DNA from: Chytridium lagenaria
Lineage: Eukaryota > Chytridiomycota > Chytridiomycetes > Chytridiales > Chytridiaceae
Assembly (NCBI GenBank): GCA_025449115.1
Contig: JAHLKC010000217.1
Span: forward strand, 1-42,186
Length of the DNA stretch: 42,186 nucleotides
Direction: 5' to 3'
In this document: positions 8,730-19,076 of the stretch, in pieces
Position numbering within the stretch: the stretch's first letter is position 1
Layout: each line of letters opens with the position of its first letter
Made by a program: the position numbers and the translations under genes
The notes under the pieces: generated by a model
Told to the model about the DNA's origin: nothing
Seen by the model: the letters and a program-made list of their open reading frames with translations, nothing else
The model's database searches: none

Positions 8730-11700
8730 ATGGCCGCAGGTGCCGCGCCACAATGGAGGGTGTTTAGCTTCTTTGAAAAGGAAATGGTCGTGGATGCGGA
8801 CGACAACTCTCTGGGGCCATCATGGCTGCAGGTTGGGAAATACCACCGACGAGTTCTTTTTAAAGACTGAACATATGCATCTTTCCCCGGTAACAGAGCA
8901 TGGATGTGACGATCAGCGCTGGCGGTCGTGGAAGCCTGTTCTTTGGAGATATCCTTTTTACTCTTATTACTTGCGCTTTTCTCATTTGGCTCGTGCATGG
9001 CTTTAGTCTTTTGTTTTATCCTTAACCGCTATCAGCACATTCCAAAGGCAACATTGCGTTAGTCAACCATTCTCTATCTCTAGTCTTTTCCTTTCAAGCT
9101 TATCAGGGACCTGTCACCCATATGAAGATGATGAAGAACCGTAATCTTCTTGTTACTATTGGAGTAAGGAAGCTTCCTTCGTGCATGAGTTTTGACGTTA
9201 CTTTAACAGGATGATGAGGCTGGTATCCCTGTGGTGAAGGTCTGGAACTTGGATAAGATGGATAAGTCCAATAGAGCGCCTTCACTTGCCCGGTCAACGA
9301 AAGTTCAGCATGGGAATAAGATCTTTCCGGTTTGTTGGGGTGTCTGGATCACATGCATTCTAAAGCATTCACCTTTTATTCTTTAAACTTGAAGGTCACT
9401 GCCCTTGCAGTTTTGGAGAACATGTCTCAAATTGCGGTTGGACTAGAGAACGGTGTTGTGCTTCTTATTCGCGGAGACATTTCACGGGATCGAGTGACAA
9501 AGACAAAAGTCATTCATGAGAGCAGCGAGCTTGTTACAGGTCGGGGACAATGTACCAACTGAGACTGAGATCGTGTATAGGATTGGGATTCCATGAGGAT
9601 GTTAGGGCAACTTCACTTTACATTGTCACTCTGGCGCGTGTGTTAATTTGCCCAACCTCGAGCAAGGAGATTACTGTAGGCTTCAAAGGATACCTTTATG
9701 ATAGGCTGAACATCTTATAAAGGCCACTTTAGAAGAACAAGGTGCCGAATTAAACTGCTCAATACCTACACGGGAGGACAGTAGCCAGCATATGCTCATT
9801 GGCCGAAAGGAGGTGTGATTTGATGTTCACCATTAATATTGTGACTCTAAACATCTATAGGCTGTCTATTTCTATGGTCCGGACGGCCGTGGTCCGTGCT
9901 TCATCATCGACAGTATGTAGAGGATAATCTAATATGTTTAACCATTTGTCAGGTCAGAAAGTTTCCGTAAATTGGTTCCGCAATTACCTTGTCATTGTCT
10001 CCAAAGAAGACCTTACCCCTGTCCCCCCTGTCAATCTGGAATTGAGCCGAACACCAAGGGGATCCTCTGAAAGTGTCTACCACCCTGCCGAAGATTCTGA
10101 CGTACCTGGGACAGTTTGACGGTGTATGATCTCAAGACAAAGTGCATTGCGTTTAAGGGTACGTTCGGTTCAGAGAAGGAGCTTGGTATCGCGAGTCCGA
10201 AGCGAACTTCTGAGAGCAGAAAACCCGTACCTATCAAATGCGTCACGAGCGAGTGGGGGGAGCTGTTTATTATCACAATAGACAACAAGGTATTGTTTAT
10301 TGCGAAATGAATTTCTGACAACGTATGTAGATGTACCGTCTCAATGAAAAGGATCTTGCAACAAAACTCGATATTTTGTTCAAGAAGAATCTTTATAACC
10401 TCGCAATCTCGATGGTCAGTCCCGCAACCAATTCCATCCCTGGCATTGAAGACACAAGAACTGTTGCCGCCGCCTCGTCTACCCCCGCCTCTGACGAATA
10501 TGATCATTCCACTCTTGTAGAGGTCCATAAACGTTACGGAGACCACCTCTACGTCAAGGGGCGATTTCGACGCAGCTGTCGCCCAATACACACACACAAT
10601 TGGTTCATTAGAGGCGTCATATGTCATTCGAAAATTCCTTGACGCTCAACGCATTCACAATCTCACCTCCCTACCTCCAAAGCCTTCACGACGCTGGCCT
10701 CGCCAACGAGGATCATACGACCCTTCTTATCAACTGCTACACGAAACTCAAGGATATGCAAGATTAGATGTGTTATTAAAGGGAGTGGTGCGGGGGTTGG
10801 GGTGGGGTCATGCGTCGTTTGACGTTGAGACTGCTATGAGAGTGTGCCGACAGGCGGGTTACTATGATCACGCGCTTTGGCTGGCGAAACGCTTCAAAAG
10901 GCATTCGCATTGCTTACAGATCCTTGTTGAAGATTTGAAGAGATTCTCTGATGCCGTCGAATATGTTGCATCATTGGAACCATACGAGGAGGAGGCGGAG
11001 TTGAAACGATATGGACCTGTTCTCGTTACCCAACTACCTGAAGAGACTACCGCTGTTCTTGTGAGGCTGTGCACTACCCCCGTGGGAGTGAGGAAGCTCC
11101 GCGATCCAGCAGCAATCCCCCGAAGCGTTGCGCTAAGCCACGACGATGACGATGCTCCTTATAACGGGTCTTCTGATACCATCAAATCCCAGGATGTGGT
11201 GACTTTATGCGTGCAGAGGATTTCTTGCATCTTTTACGTCATCGGTCGGATTGGTGTGTTAGGTTTCTAGAGAAGGTATTGGAGGCTAGATGGGGGATTG
11301 AATTTGGGGTTAAAGGAAAAGGAAGTGTTTTGAATGAAGCGAAAGCGGAGGAGGAGGAGGATGCGGAGGCAAAGGCGAGTCTTGAGGTGCTATGTAATAC
11401 GGTCCTGGAGTTGTTCGTAGGGCCGCTTGGAAATCCTATGAGGGGGATTGCATATCGATCGGAGGACACTGTTGTGAGTTCCTTTCTTCTCGATTTTATT
11501 TCACAACATAATTAGCTTTTGTTAATCGCGGCTACTTTGCAGGGAGATGCTACTCCGACCGCACGGACTGCAATAAAAAACGCGGAAATGTTCACTGCTG
11601 CTGTTGTTGAATCTTTCTTGGGGTCACGGGAGGATCGCGAAACAAAATCGTTAAACCTCCTGAAACATCCAAAAGCGAGGTACGATCTGGATCAGGCGCT

Positions 11701-12745
11701 TGTGCTGTGTTACTCGAACAAGTTTAGGGAGGGGACGCTTTATATATATGAAAAGCTGGAGAGGTGTGTTTTTTTACTAATTTGACCGATTGCGATTAAA
11801 AATACTTCGCGACTTAGGTATGCGGATATTCTAAGATACCATATGGAGGCAGATGACTACGCTGGCGTGGTGGAAGCCTGTAAAAAATATGGGTAAGTGA
11901 GCCCTTTCGGGAGCTTGCTTTTTTTTTTTCATGATCACGATTTTAATTTGGTGCGAAACAGTGAAATCGACTCTTCTCTTTGGCCGCAAGCCCTGTCGTT
12001 CTTTGCCGAGCGCGGGACCGGTATTACCGGTCGCGCTGAAGCTCAGGCTAACCTTACAGAGGTGTTGGACGCGATTGACAGGAAAAACCTTATGCCACCC
12101 TTGAAAGTGCTAGAAATTCTCGCAAAGAACGCAGCAGTGACGGTTGGAATGGTCAGAGATTATGTTGTGAGGCGGATGGAGGTGGAACGGCGAATGGTGG
12201 AAGACGTAAAAACAACACTGATTGTTTACTATATCTAAAGTTATGATAGTCCAAGAAGATTGCAAATCAATATCGATCCGACGCAACCCGTATGCGGTCT
12301 GAGATTGAAGAGCTTAAGAATAATCCTGTAGTATTTCAGTCGAATCGATGCGCGTTATGTTCGCAGACGCTGGACCTCCCAACTGTACATTTCATGTGCA
12401 AACATGGATATCATGCGAGATGTCTCGGAGAAGGCGGCTTGATGCAGGGTGGATTTGAAAGGGAGTGCCCCAGATGTGCGCCAGAGAATAGGACGGTGTT
12501 GGATATGGTGGACGCGTCGGAAAGGGGAGCGCCAAGACATGATGTGTTTTTAGCAAAGGTACCTTATTGGCTAATATTGCTCTGTTCGTTCTCTTGTCCA
12601 TCACGTTAATCTATATTTAATGACTCTTTTTGTTCCCGTCGAAATGCAGCTCGAGGATAAGGGCAAGGATCGGTTCTCCGTCATTGCAGAGTATTTTGGA
12701 AAAAATGTGTTTGCGCATGCTGAGACGGCAGCTTCTGAAGCATAA
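8730..12745 (+). CDS. VPS11: VPS11-like subunit of the HOPS/CORVET tethering complexes
   Basis: It is a core scaffold subunit for endosome and vacuole tethering. The N-terminus (RVFSFFEKEMVVDAD) and a beta-propeller region with VTALAVLENMSQIAVGLENG and LLIRGDISRDR match the family, as do the clathrin-repeat-like helical middle (for example MYRLNEKDLATKLDILFKKN) and the pre-RING linker RMRSEIEELKNNPVVFQ. A C-terminal RING-type zinc finger follows at about 12349-12480 (CALC, CKHGYHARC, CPRC). Stop TAA is at 12743-12745. Many short introns occur, such as those around 11476-11540, 11765-11818, 11893-11961 and 12560-12650. At least four frame breaks sit in homopolymers: TTT at 10115-10117, GGGG at 10558-10561, CCC at 10669-10671, and near 10754. 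The first in-frame ATG gives the conserved N-terminus. Confidence 0.92.
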
Positions 12746-13658
12746 TAAACAAGCCTGTCGGGTTAAAAAAAAAGCGCAAATCTATACTTAGGCTGTAATA
12801 ACAGTTTTGCTGTATTGTTGTTTCACCGATATGGGAAGGGAGGCAAGATTCGGCTTAAAAGGCTAATAAAAGCGGGGCAAGTCATAATGACGGAAAACTT
12901 CATCCGCCAGAACCGCCTTCTGAGCCTACCGCGGGTGTTCTCACCGAGGTTTCAGTGTACACCCAGGACTTCGAATTGGCCGTTAAGATTGAATCGATAT
13001 ACAACGGCGTGTTCCATTTGAGCCAGCAAGAGAGCATCGTCAACGCCTTTGACGGCATCTCCGCAACTGAGTTCCCGGCGTCCATGAATTTGACAAGGAC
13101 TTCGCCCACTATGTCTAATACCGGCATCTCTCGTATACCGGGAATTCGTCACCTTTCTAGCTATGGCGCTGTGTCGTTTCTTGGCTCAACCATTACTGTC
13201 ATAACGGTGACATGTGGGGTCCATACTCCTTCCCGCAGAATTCCTTCCATTCCAACGTTTGGTACGTCCGCTTCCTCTTGGAGCACCGCCCTGAGATACT
13301 TGGATATTACTTTTCCATTATTCACATCTGTGAATCCTATCCGTTAGACATCCTCTCCCTCCTCCTCCGGAACCATCCTACCTGCTGGACCACTGATTTG
13401 GCGGCATGGCTTTAAAGGGCCGGCTCTGCTGAGAGCTTAGAATAATACGGTTGATAATAATTATGTCCACTATTTATAGAGCAAACTCAACCAACACTTT
13501 AATTCGGTTTATACATGAAGCTGCTGCCGTCGATGTGGTTTGAGGAGCTTGTTTTATAAGGGATTGTCTTTTGGGCGGACGCAGGAAGTTTTAGGATGAG
13601 GCACAGTGGTGTGAGGAGGTTTGGGATCTTTGGGTTGGCACCGTCATAGTCTGTATAG
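12746..13658. other. Unassigned region with partial coding character
   Basis: A plus-strand frame at 12955-13347 (YTQDFELAVKIESIYNGVFH...) and an overlapping one in another frame at 13212-13415 (FHSNVWYVRFLLEHRPEILG...) both look protein-like, and a shift between them near 13200 could make one product. I recognise neither, and no start is convincing. The minus strand also has short open frames (12900-13152). It could be a gene broken by base errors, a gene remnant or chance. Bases 13420-13658 show nothing I can name. Confidence 0.3.
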
Positions 13659-14135
13659 TTATTCTGGTAATATCGCCGTCTTAAAGCCATATTTTTTCAC
13701 CAAATCTTCTAACGACATGTATTCTATTATGGGCTTATCCCCATTCTCTTCAGGTTCAGGCTCTACCCCTTCGCCGTCATCAAAGTTATCGTCCTCCACC
13801 GCTAAGGATGCACGCTTCCTGCTTGTTGTTGCCTTCACAGCATGTTTAGATTTTTTAGCCGGAGGTTTGGGCTTTGTAGAAGATTTATGGGTTTTTGGAG
13901 GTTTGGATGCTGATGGGTCAGCGGATTTCGATTTCGGGACTCGAGCTGCTTTTTTCCTTTGGTTCGAGGACTTTGGAGCTTGAGCTTGCATAGCTGAAGA
14001 AGGCTGGATCTCGGAAGATGGCTTGACACAGACGGCATCAGAAGCATCAGCAGAGTTATCCTGAAGGCTCTGCCTTTGCCGCGTTATCCTGACGCTCTCC
14101 TCAGCAGAATTGTCTTCCTTTCCCTTTCGCTTCAT
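13659..14135 (-). CDS. Lys/Ser/Pro-rich basic protein, probably nuclear, unknown
   Basis: From the ATG at 14135 the frame gives about 158 residues. The centre is low-complexity and rich in Lys, Pro, Ser and Ala (SKPPKTHKSSTKPKPPAKK), like histone-H1 tails and other disordered chromatin proteins. The end is more ordered: an acidic stretch (DDGEGVEPEPEENGD) followed by EYMSLEDLVKKYGFKTAILPE. The frame stays open upstream to a CTTTCAG acceptor-like site at about 14153, so an upstream exon is possible. No family is recognised; a nuclear site is inferred from composition only. Confidence 0.45.
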   Translation of the reverse strand: MKRKGKEDNSAEESVRITRQRQSLQDNSADASDAVCVKPSSEIQPSSAMQAQAPKSSNQRKKAARVPKSKSADPSASKPPKTHKSSTKPKPPAKKSKHAVKATTSRKRASLAVEDDNFDDGEGVEPEPEENGDKPIIEYMSLEDLVKKYGFKTAILPE

Positions 14136-14486
14136 GACAAGTTTTTTCAAAACTGAAAGATTGATAACAAGCACAAAAGGAAGTCATAACACGCAAGCTG
14201 AGCGTATTTATGGGTTTAGGCTCTTGAACGTGTTAACTTGCAACACACTTCACCGGAACTCGAATCTGGTGGCTGCGGCTAGCCGATGCAAATGTTGTGA
14301 GTCCCTTTTAAATTTAATGTTAAGATGGGGCTGGAAATGTTAAACTCTCGTACTTCATTTTTACTTGGAGATTACTCTAAAGCTAAAACAATGACATAAA
14401 GCCACTATAGCCCCCCTGTTTTACAAGAGTAGCAATTCCTAAATGCCTCACTACCCGTTTTTCCCTTAATAAAAAGAGCGCACGCG

Positions 14487-15005
14487 TCATTTCTTCTTTT
14501 GCTGGTGCTGACAGATTAACCTTGTAACAATAGTACACATGCCACGCCGACTCTTTTGGCAATTTGAATTGAAAGATTTAGCCACCTCCGTCACTGACTT
14601 CATAACGGCTGCTGACGTTCCCAAATCTCCCTTCTTATACATCCATCCTTTTTTTGAATCCTTCTTCTTCATATCATTTTTCGCGGCTTTCTTTGCTTTT
14701 TTAAACCTTTTCGTTTTGCCATGCCGCTGCTTTGCCTTAAATTGAATTTCCCTTTTTAGACGTAGAAGTACCGTTCTTAATATATTTCTTCTTTGGTGCT
14801 GTCTTTGGCCATCTTCTATCTGCGCTTCGAGTGATTTGGACGAAAATGAGGTGTCTGTTGAGAAGTCTGTCATCGATGATCTTGCTACCGATACACTATT
14901 GCAGTCGGATGATATTGACAGTGATAAGTTAAGGCAAATGTAAAAGAGTTTCACGCTGATGAGTTTGCTGCCAAAGAATTTGGTGACGCGAAGATTCGAC
15001 CCCAA
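14487..15005 (-). CDS. Lys-rich hypothetical protein, start unresolved
   Basis: An open frame of 172 codons has no ATG at its upstream limit; the first internal ATG encodes MTDFSTDTSFSSKSLEAQ. The second half is very basic (KTKRFKKAKKAAKNDMKKKD, then KKGWMYKKGDLG), like a nucleolar or nucleic-acid-binding segment. The frame may shift near the end, since another frame gives a different tail. I do not recognise it. It could be one exon of a longer gene or partly chance in a Lys-rich region. Confidence 0.33.
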   Translation of the reverse strand: MGSNLRVTKFFGSKLISVKLFYICLNLSLSISSDCNSVSVARSSMTDFSTDTSFSSKSLEAQIEDGQRQHQRRNILRTVLLRLKREIQFKAKQRHGKTKRFKKAKKAAKNDMKKKDSKKGWMYKKGDLGTSAAVMKSVTEVAKSFNSNCQKSRRGMCTIVTRLICQHQQKKK

Positions 15006-15426
15006 AGGTTACGATACTCGCACAGGAGTCTAAACTTTGATTGCGTTGTAAGCTCTTAGTGTTTTTTTCGATTGTACAAAAAAAAAACCCTCCTTTTGAT
15101 TATTTACACTGAGCCAAAAATATACAGTTTGTCCGATCGTACTAGTAAATGCACCCGCCATGGACTCTACACGGATTCAAGTCCCTGTGTACTTACATTA
15201 CCAGCCTCCGTCACCTTCACGATCACAGGCGATAATGACATACGATTTTGATAAAGTCAATATATTAATGTAAAAATAAAGAAGTGGAAAGTTTCGAGGA
15301 ACATAAAGTTGAAATCAAATTAACGCAGCTTAACCTCACACACACCATCAATTTAGGAGTCGTAACTGCAGACTTATGTTGTTTGGCCAAAACTACTTTT
15401 GCTTCTCCCAGTGCATCGATGTGCTT
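15006..15426. other. Intergenic, nothing recognised
   Basis: It contains A-runs (about 15079-15088) and AT-rich sequence between the Lys-rich frame and the 553-residue gene, both transcribed leftward. I see no gene here. A T-arm-like motif near 15170-15190 is not part of a complete tRNA. Confidence 0.5.
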
Positions 15427-17154
15427 CTAAGTCTGCGTTGATTCTGTTTTCTCCGCGGCAAACTTCTTTTTGGGTTGATTTGAGAAAGATTCGGCTGATT
15501 TCGAGCGTGAATGCTTGACCGAAGTGGTGGCTGCTTCGTCCTGACCCATTCCGATATCTCCGTTATATTGTTGAGAGGCGTGGAGCACAGGGGAGTCGAC
15601 GACAGGTTTGAATGCGGGATTGAAGAGAGTTTCGAGAGGTGCATTCATGATGTCTATAAACGAAGACGTGCCAATCTCTTCACCCAGAGCCTCTGTGTCG
15701 CCAAAAGTTTCCTGGCTCGTGATTTCAAAATCCGTCAAAGGCGACTGTTCGGAATGCGACATCTTCCGGGGCATCTTCTTGAGGCCAAAATTCAAAGCTA
15801 CGTCTTCCTTCAATATTTCACTGTCCGCACCCTCACGAATTTCAAAGTTCATATTGTCGTCATCATCCTCACAATTGTCCATCAAAGAAGTGCCATCCTC
15901 ACTCTCTATCATCTCCTCACGCATAAAGCTGACATTGCCTACCCCTCCACTTTCTTCCAAAAACATATTCTTGGAACTTATCAGTTCCCCAAACGATACC
16001 TCGCCTTCGTCCATCCCCTCAATTACTGAGTAGGTGCCGCTGCTCGATCCGACATAATGCTCGCTCGATTCATACGGCATATTTACATTTGTGAGGATAA
16101 TGGAAGTAGAGGGGCCGAAACGGTTGTATTGGTAGGGGGTGCTAAGGGTAAGGGACGGGGTGATTGAGGATGATAAATCTAATTCTTCGTTAATCGTGTA
16201 GAGTTGAGACCCGGAGTATGCCGGTGCGCACGAGTTAGTTGGGTATGTGATATTTCCAAGTGTGGAGTTTAACAATGATATCGCCTCGTTGTCACCTGGG
16301 CCAAACGTTGGAGATGTCGCCTTTATAGTCACATGGTGAGATGAGTGGTGGTGGAAGGGTATAGCTTGAAGTGGAGACGTCGACTTTTTATCAGATCCAT
16401 CGAAAACGTAAATATGAGATGTTTCGTGTGCAGGAGGCACGGCAGGCAGGTCCTTAGTTGAAGTAAAATCCAGAGGGATGACTTCACTAAAAGATGTAGC
16501 GGCTTTTGCAGCCGACTTTGACGATCGCGGTTCCGTTGCTAGAGTTGGCTCTGGCCCCGAGTTGTTTACATGAGATGATAGACGAGCAACAATGAGTTTC
16601 AAATCCACCTCATTGCGAATCTTCTCAAAATCTGCGGTGAAGTTCACTCTTTTCTCCTCAAACCATTTGGACGCCTTATTAGCTGCGGGTTTAAGGTTAT
16701 ATTGGAGGCGATGAGCTGTCGTGGTCACATCCAAGTAATTTGTCTTCAAGGAATCTAGGATTCTTTCGTAGAAATTGGAAGGGAGTAGACCGAGGTTTAA
16801 AAGAGTGAGGCACTGTTGGACACTGTCGTCCAGAACAGAGAGTTTCTTCTGTAGCATGGCGACATCCCTGGCCAAATCAGTATTAGCGTTCGACTTGGCT
16901 TGAAGTGTGTGGCCGATGGGTGTGGTGAGTGGAGTCAAGTTTGCAATTTCAGTGTTAAAAGTTTTGACAGTGCCAGCTATGAGTTGAAGTAGGTCGACAA
17001 TGGAGGCATCTTGATCCCAGCCGAGGTGATCTACCGAGTGTGGTTGTTAATGTCGAGCTTGCAGACAAGAGTAAAGCAAGGAGAATGAAATCTTACCTAT
17101 TCCTGTGAGCTCAGAATCTGCCGGAGCACTGGAGGCCCCCGCATTTGTTGCCAT
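15427..17154 (-). CDS. 553-residue protein, coiled-coil N-terminus and acidic disordered C-terminus, unknown
   Basis: Exon 1 (17154-17097, MATNAGASSAPADSELTGI) joins exon 2 (17030-15427) across a 66-nt GT-AG intron with a matching phase. The first 170 residues are helical and conserved-looking: DHLGWDQDASIVDLLQLIAG, then ARDVAMLQKKLSVLDDSVQQ and LGLLPSNFYERILDSLKTNY. The rest is Ser/Thr/Glu-rich and probably disordered, with acidic patches (EDDDDNMNFEIREGADSE) and a basic end (KHSRSKSAESF, then QPKKKFAAEKTES). I know no family with this layout. It is one of the few long genes here with no apparent frame break. A scaffold or adaptor role is a guess. Confidence 0.75.
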
Positions 17155-17291
17155 GTTGACGGCTGATTTGTTTTGAAGAATTCAAAACCTCTGGGCTATA
17201 TATGGGGATTTCCTTTGTTTTGTTGCTTAGAGTGATTGTGATTCAAACTCCGATAGCTGACAAGTTGAAATTGTTAAAAGCTCTCCTTTAT

Positions 17292-17327
17292 ATACTTTGA
17301 GCGAGCATTCAAACTTGCTCAAAGTAT
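17292..17327. repeat. Inverted repeat, 14-bp stem with 8-base loop
   Basis: Arms atactttgagc (17292-17302) and gctcaaagtat (17317-17327) are perfect reverse complements. The stem continues inward by a G-T position (17303/17316) and two more pairs, leaving loop cattcaaa. As plus-strand RNA all 14 positions pair, one as a G-U wobble. It lies in the shared upstream region of two genes and could be an operator-like palindrome or an RNA hairpin. Confidence 0.75.
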
Positions 17328-17372
17328 TTAATTTTAGTTCCAGCGACATGGGAGAGTTAGGTAGTGAAAAGC

Positions 17373-17612
17373 TTACGGATAGCAGAGTATGAAGAGGCTA
17401 AAGTGTTTCCATATGGTAATGGACTCCTCAATGCTCATAACGGCTGTAATACTTTCCTTTTTGGAAAGCGACTGTGTTCTTGTGTATTGTCTGATGACAA
17501 GGGTTGACCGTCCCAAAACCTCATATATCTCCACAGTTACATCATAAGTGATCCGGATGTTAGCCAGTAAACATTCCTGTGGAGGATAGAGGCAAGACAA
17601 AGGCGTCTTCAT
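17373..17612 (-). CDS. Weak 79-codon ORF, unknown
   Basis: From an ATG at 17612 it encodes a product with an ordered-looking centre (YDVTVEIYEVLGRSTLVI) and hydrophobic end (FSLFILCYP). Nothing in family, splice sites or context supports it beyond an open frame, and it could be chance within the promoter region. Confidence 0.18.
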   Translation of the reverse strand: MKTPLSCLYPPQECLLANIRITYDVTVEIYEVLGRSTLVIRQYTRTQSLSKKESITAVMSIEESITIWKHFSLFILCYP

Positions 17613-17854
17613 TCCGCGCCATGTGTGGTACGACTAAGCAGTGATGCTGCTCCACTGCCTTAACCACCCGCGGCCGCAAGCATCACGCAAATGAAAAGGA
17701 GGCAAATTGATGATACTCCTTAGCCACTTCAATCACCATTTGCTCGATGACTACATAAAAGGGCGACTATTCTGTCAAGACTTCCATTGCTAATATATAT
17801 CGATCCTTCAGTCGTCTTCAGCTCCTTTAACCTCGGCAGGACAGGCGATAAGCA

Positions 17855-18902
17855 ATGGGCCACATCAAGCATACTTCTACTTTCTCATCCGTCATGTCTT
17901 CATCCTCCACCTTTTTGCTCACGGCGCTTGCATGGGCCTTTTTTGCTGCGAACTCTTTTGCCGCCCCTTTTCCCCAAAACAACCAAGAGCCACAGCAACC
18001 AACCGTACAGGTCGGCAACTCCAGGATTACACTTGGTGGAATTCTGGCCGGAATCATCGCCATCATCTTTGGGCTAGTAAGTGATCATTCATTTTCCGCA
18101 TTTTAAGGAGCATGTAATTCATACCCATTGAAACTTACTCTTCGTTTTAGTTTATATGGTCCATGGGATTCAAGTTATACAAGCCCACCATTTTTGTCAT
18201 TGGCACCCTCATCGGTACCATTATTGGCTACACTATCCTTACCCGCGCCGAGCCAGGAGAGCGCTATGCTGTCCGTGAAGTCGTTCTCCTCTTCGGATCC
18301 ATTGCCATTGGATTAGTTTGTAAGTTCAACTCTTCATATCCCACATCTTCACGATTACCCACTAACCTGAATACTATGATTCATGTTTTAGTCGGAATCG
18401 GCCTCCTCTTCCTTAGAAAGCTTAGCGTCATAATGCTTGGCGGACTCGGCGGTTACTTCCTTGGCATGTTCGTTCTCGGTCTCCGACCCGGAACTACAAT
18501 CGAGCAAGGCTGGGGCAGAGCCATCTTTCTCGTCATACTTGCGATCGTTGGTCTTGTCATTGGCATTTCTGGAGGAAAAGTATTTATTATTGCCGTGACC
18601 GCCTTCATCGGAGCTTATGGTGTCGTCTTTGGTATCGATTGTTTTGCAAACACGGGATTTGTAGAGGCTGCTGCCAGATCCATGTCGTTTGGTTTTGTAA
18701 ACTCCTCAGATTATCGGTACGTCTTTTTATAAAATATTACTATTCAACGGCGTCATGTTGATACTAAATTTTCTACCTTAGGTTCGACGGAAAGATTATC
18801 GTTATGCATGTCGTTATCCTAGTGCTGACGGCAATTGGTGTCTTCCTTCAACTAGGTCTAAACAAGAACCGACCGTTGTGGTACACGGATGCGAAGAAGT
18901 AA
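17855..18902 (+). CDS. DUF4203/TMEM198-like multi-pass membrane protein
   Basis: The N-terminus carries a signal peptide (STFLLTALAWAFFAANSFA) and a short Gln/Pro-rich lumenal stretch, then about seven hydrophobic helices rich in Gly (for example LGGILAGIIAIIFGL, VIGTLIGTIIGY, MLGGLGGYFLGMFVLGL, AIVGLVIGISGG). This Gly-zipper pattern, a G(F/Y)KLYKPT-like segment and the order of helices match DUF4203/TMEM198 proteins. Exons are 17855-18076, 18151-18319, 18392-18716 and 18782-18902, with introns of 74, 72 and 65 nt, giving 278 residues with no frame break. Two in-frame ATGs are possible: 17855, and 17894, which puts the signal peptide right at the N-terminus. The fungal role is unknown. Confidence 0.87.
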
Positions 18903-19015
18903 TTCGCCATTTCCCGTGTTGAGTACATACGTGTTTCCCCGTCATAGTGTGAAGTTTCTATTGTATATATCCTCGAACGCTAATCGCGGTCGCCAACTTT
19001 CGCATACTGGTTTTG

Positions 19016-19021
19016 AATAAA
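19016..19021 (+). terminator. Poly(A) signal AATAAA
   Basis: A perfect AATAAA lies about 115 bases after the stop of the DUF4203 gene and 56 bases before the convergent gene ends at 19077. It suits 3'-end formation of the rightward transcript. Confidence 0.5.
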
Positions 19022-19076
19022 GTCTATGCAATGCATTAAATTCTATTTCACCATTTTTAATTCTTTCTGTACATTG

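Larger units (their letters stand above)
17155..17854. promoter_or_regulatory. Intergenic region between divergent genes (553-residue gene leftward, DUF4203 gene rightward)
   Basis: About 700 bases serve both start codons. It holds TATA-like sequence near each gene (ctatatatgg at about 17198 and tatatatcg at about 17793), a strong hairpin at 17292-17327 and one weak minus-strand ORF at 17373-17612. Regulatory function is inferred from position. Confidence 0.5.

Noticed and set aside
10031..10627. 198-codon minus-strand ORF
   Set aside because: It lies wholly antisense to conserved VPS11 coding sequence and crosses its introns; it is a shadow frame.
15160..15195. tRNA T-arm-like sequence (ggattcaagtcc)
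   Set aside because: The flanking stem pairs poorly and no D-arm, anticodon arm or acceptor stem is found in register.
15511..16033. Two plus-strand ORFs of 141 and 172 codons
   Set aside because: Both are antisense to the acidic/Ser-rich tail of the 553-residue gene; low-complexity coding often opens the opposite strand.
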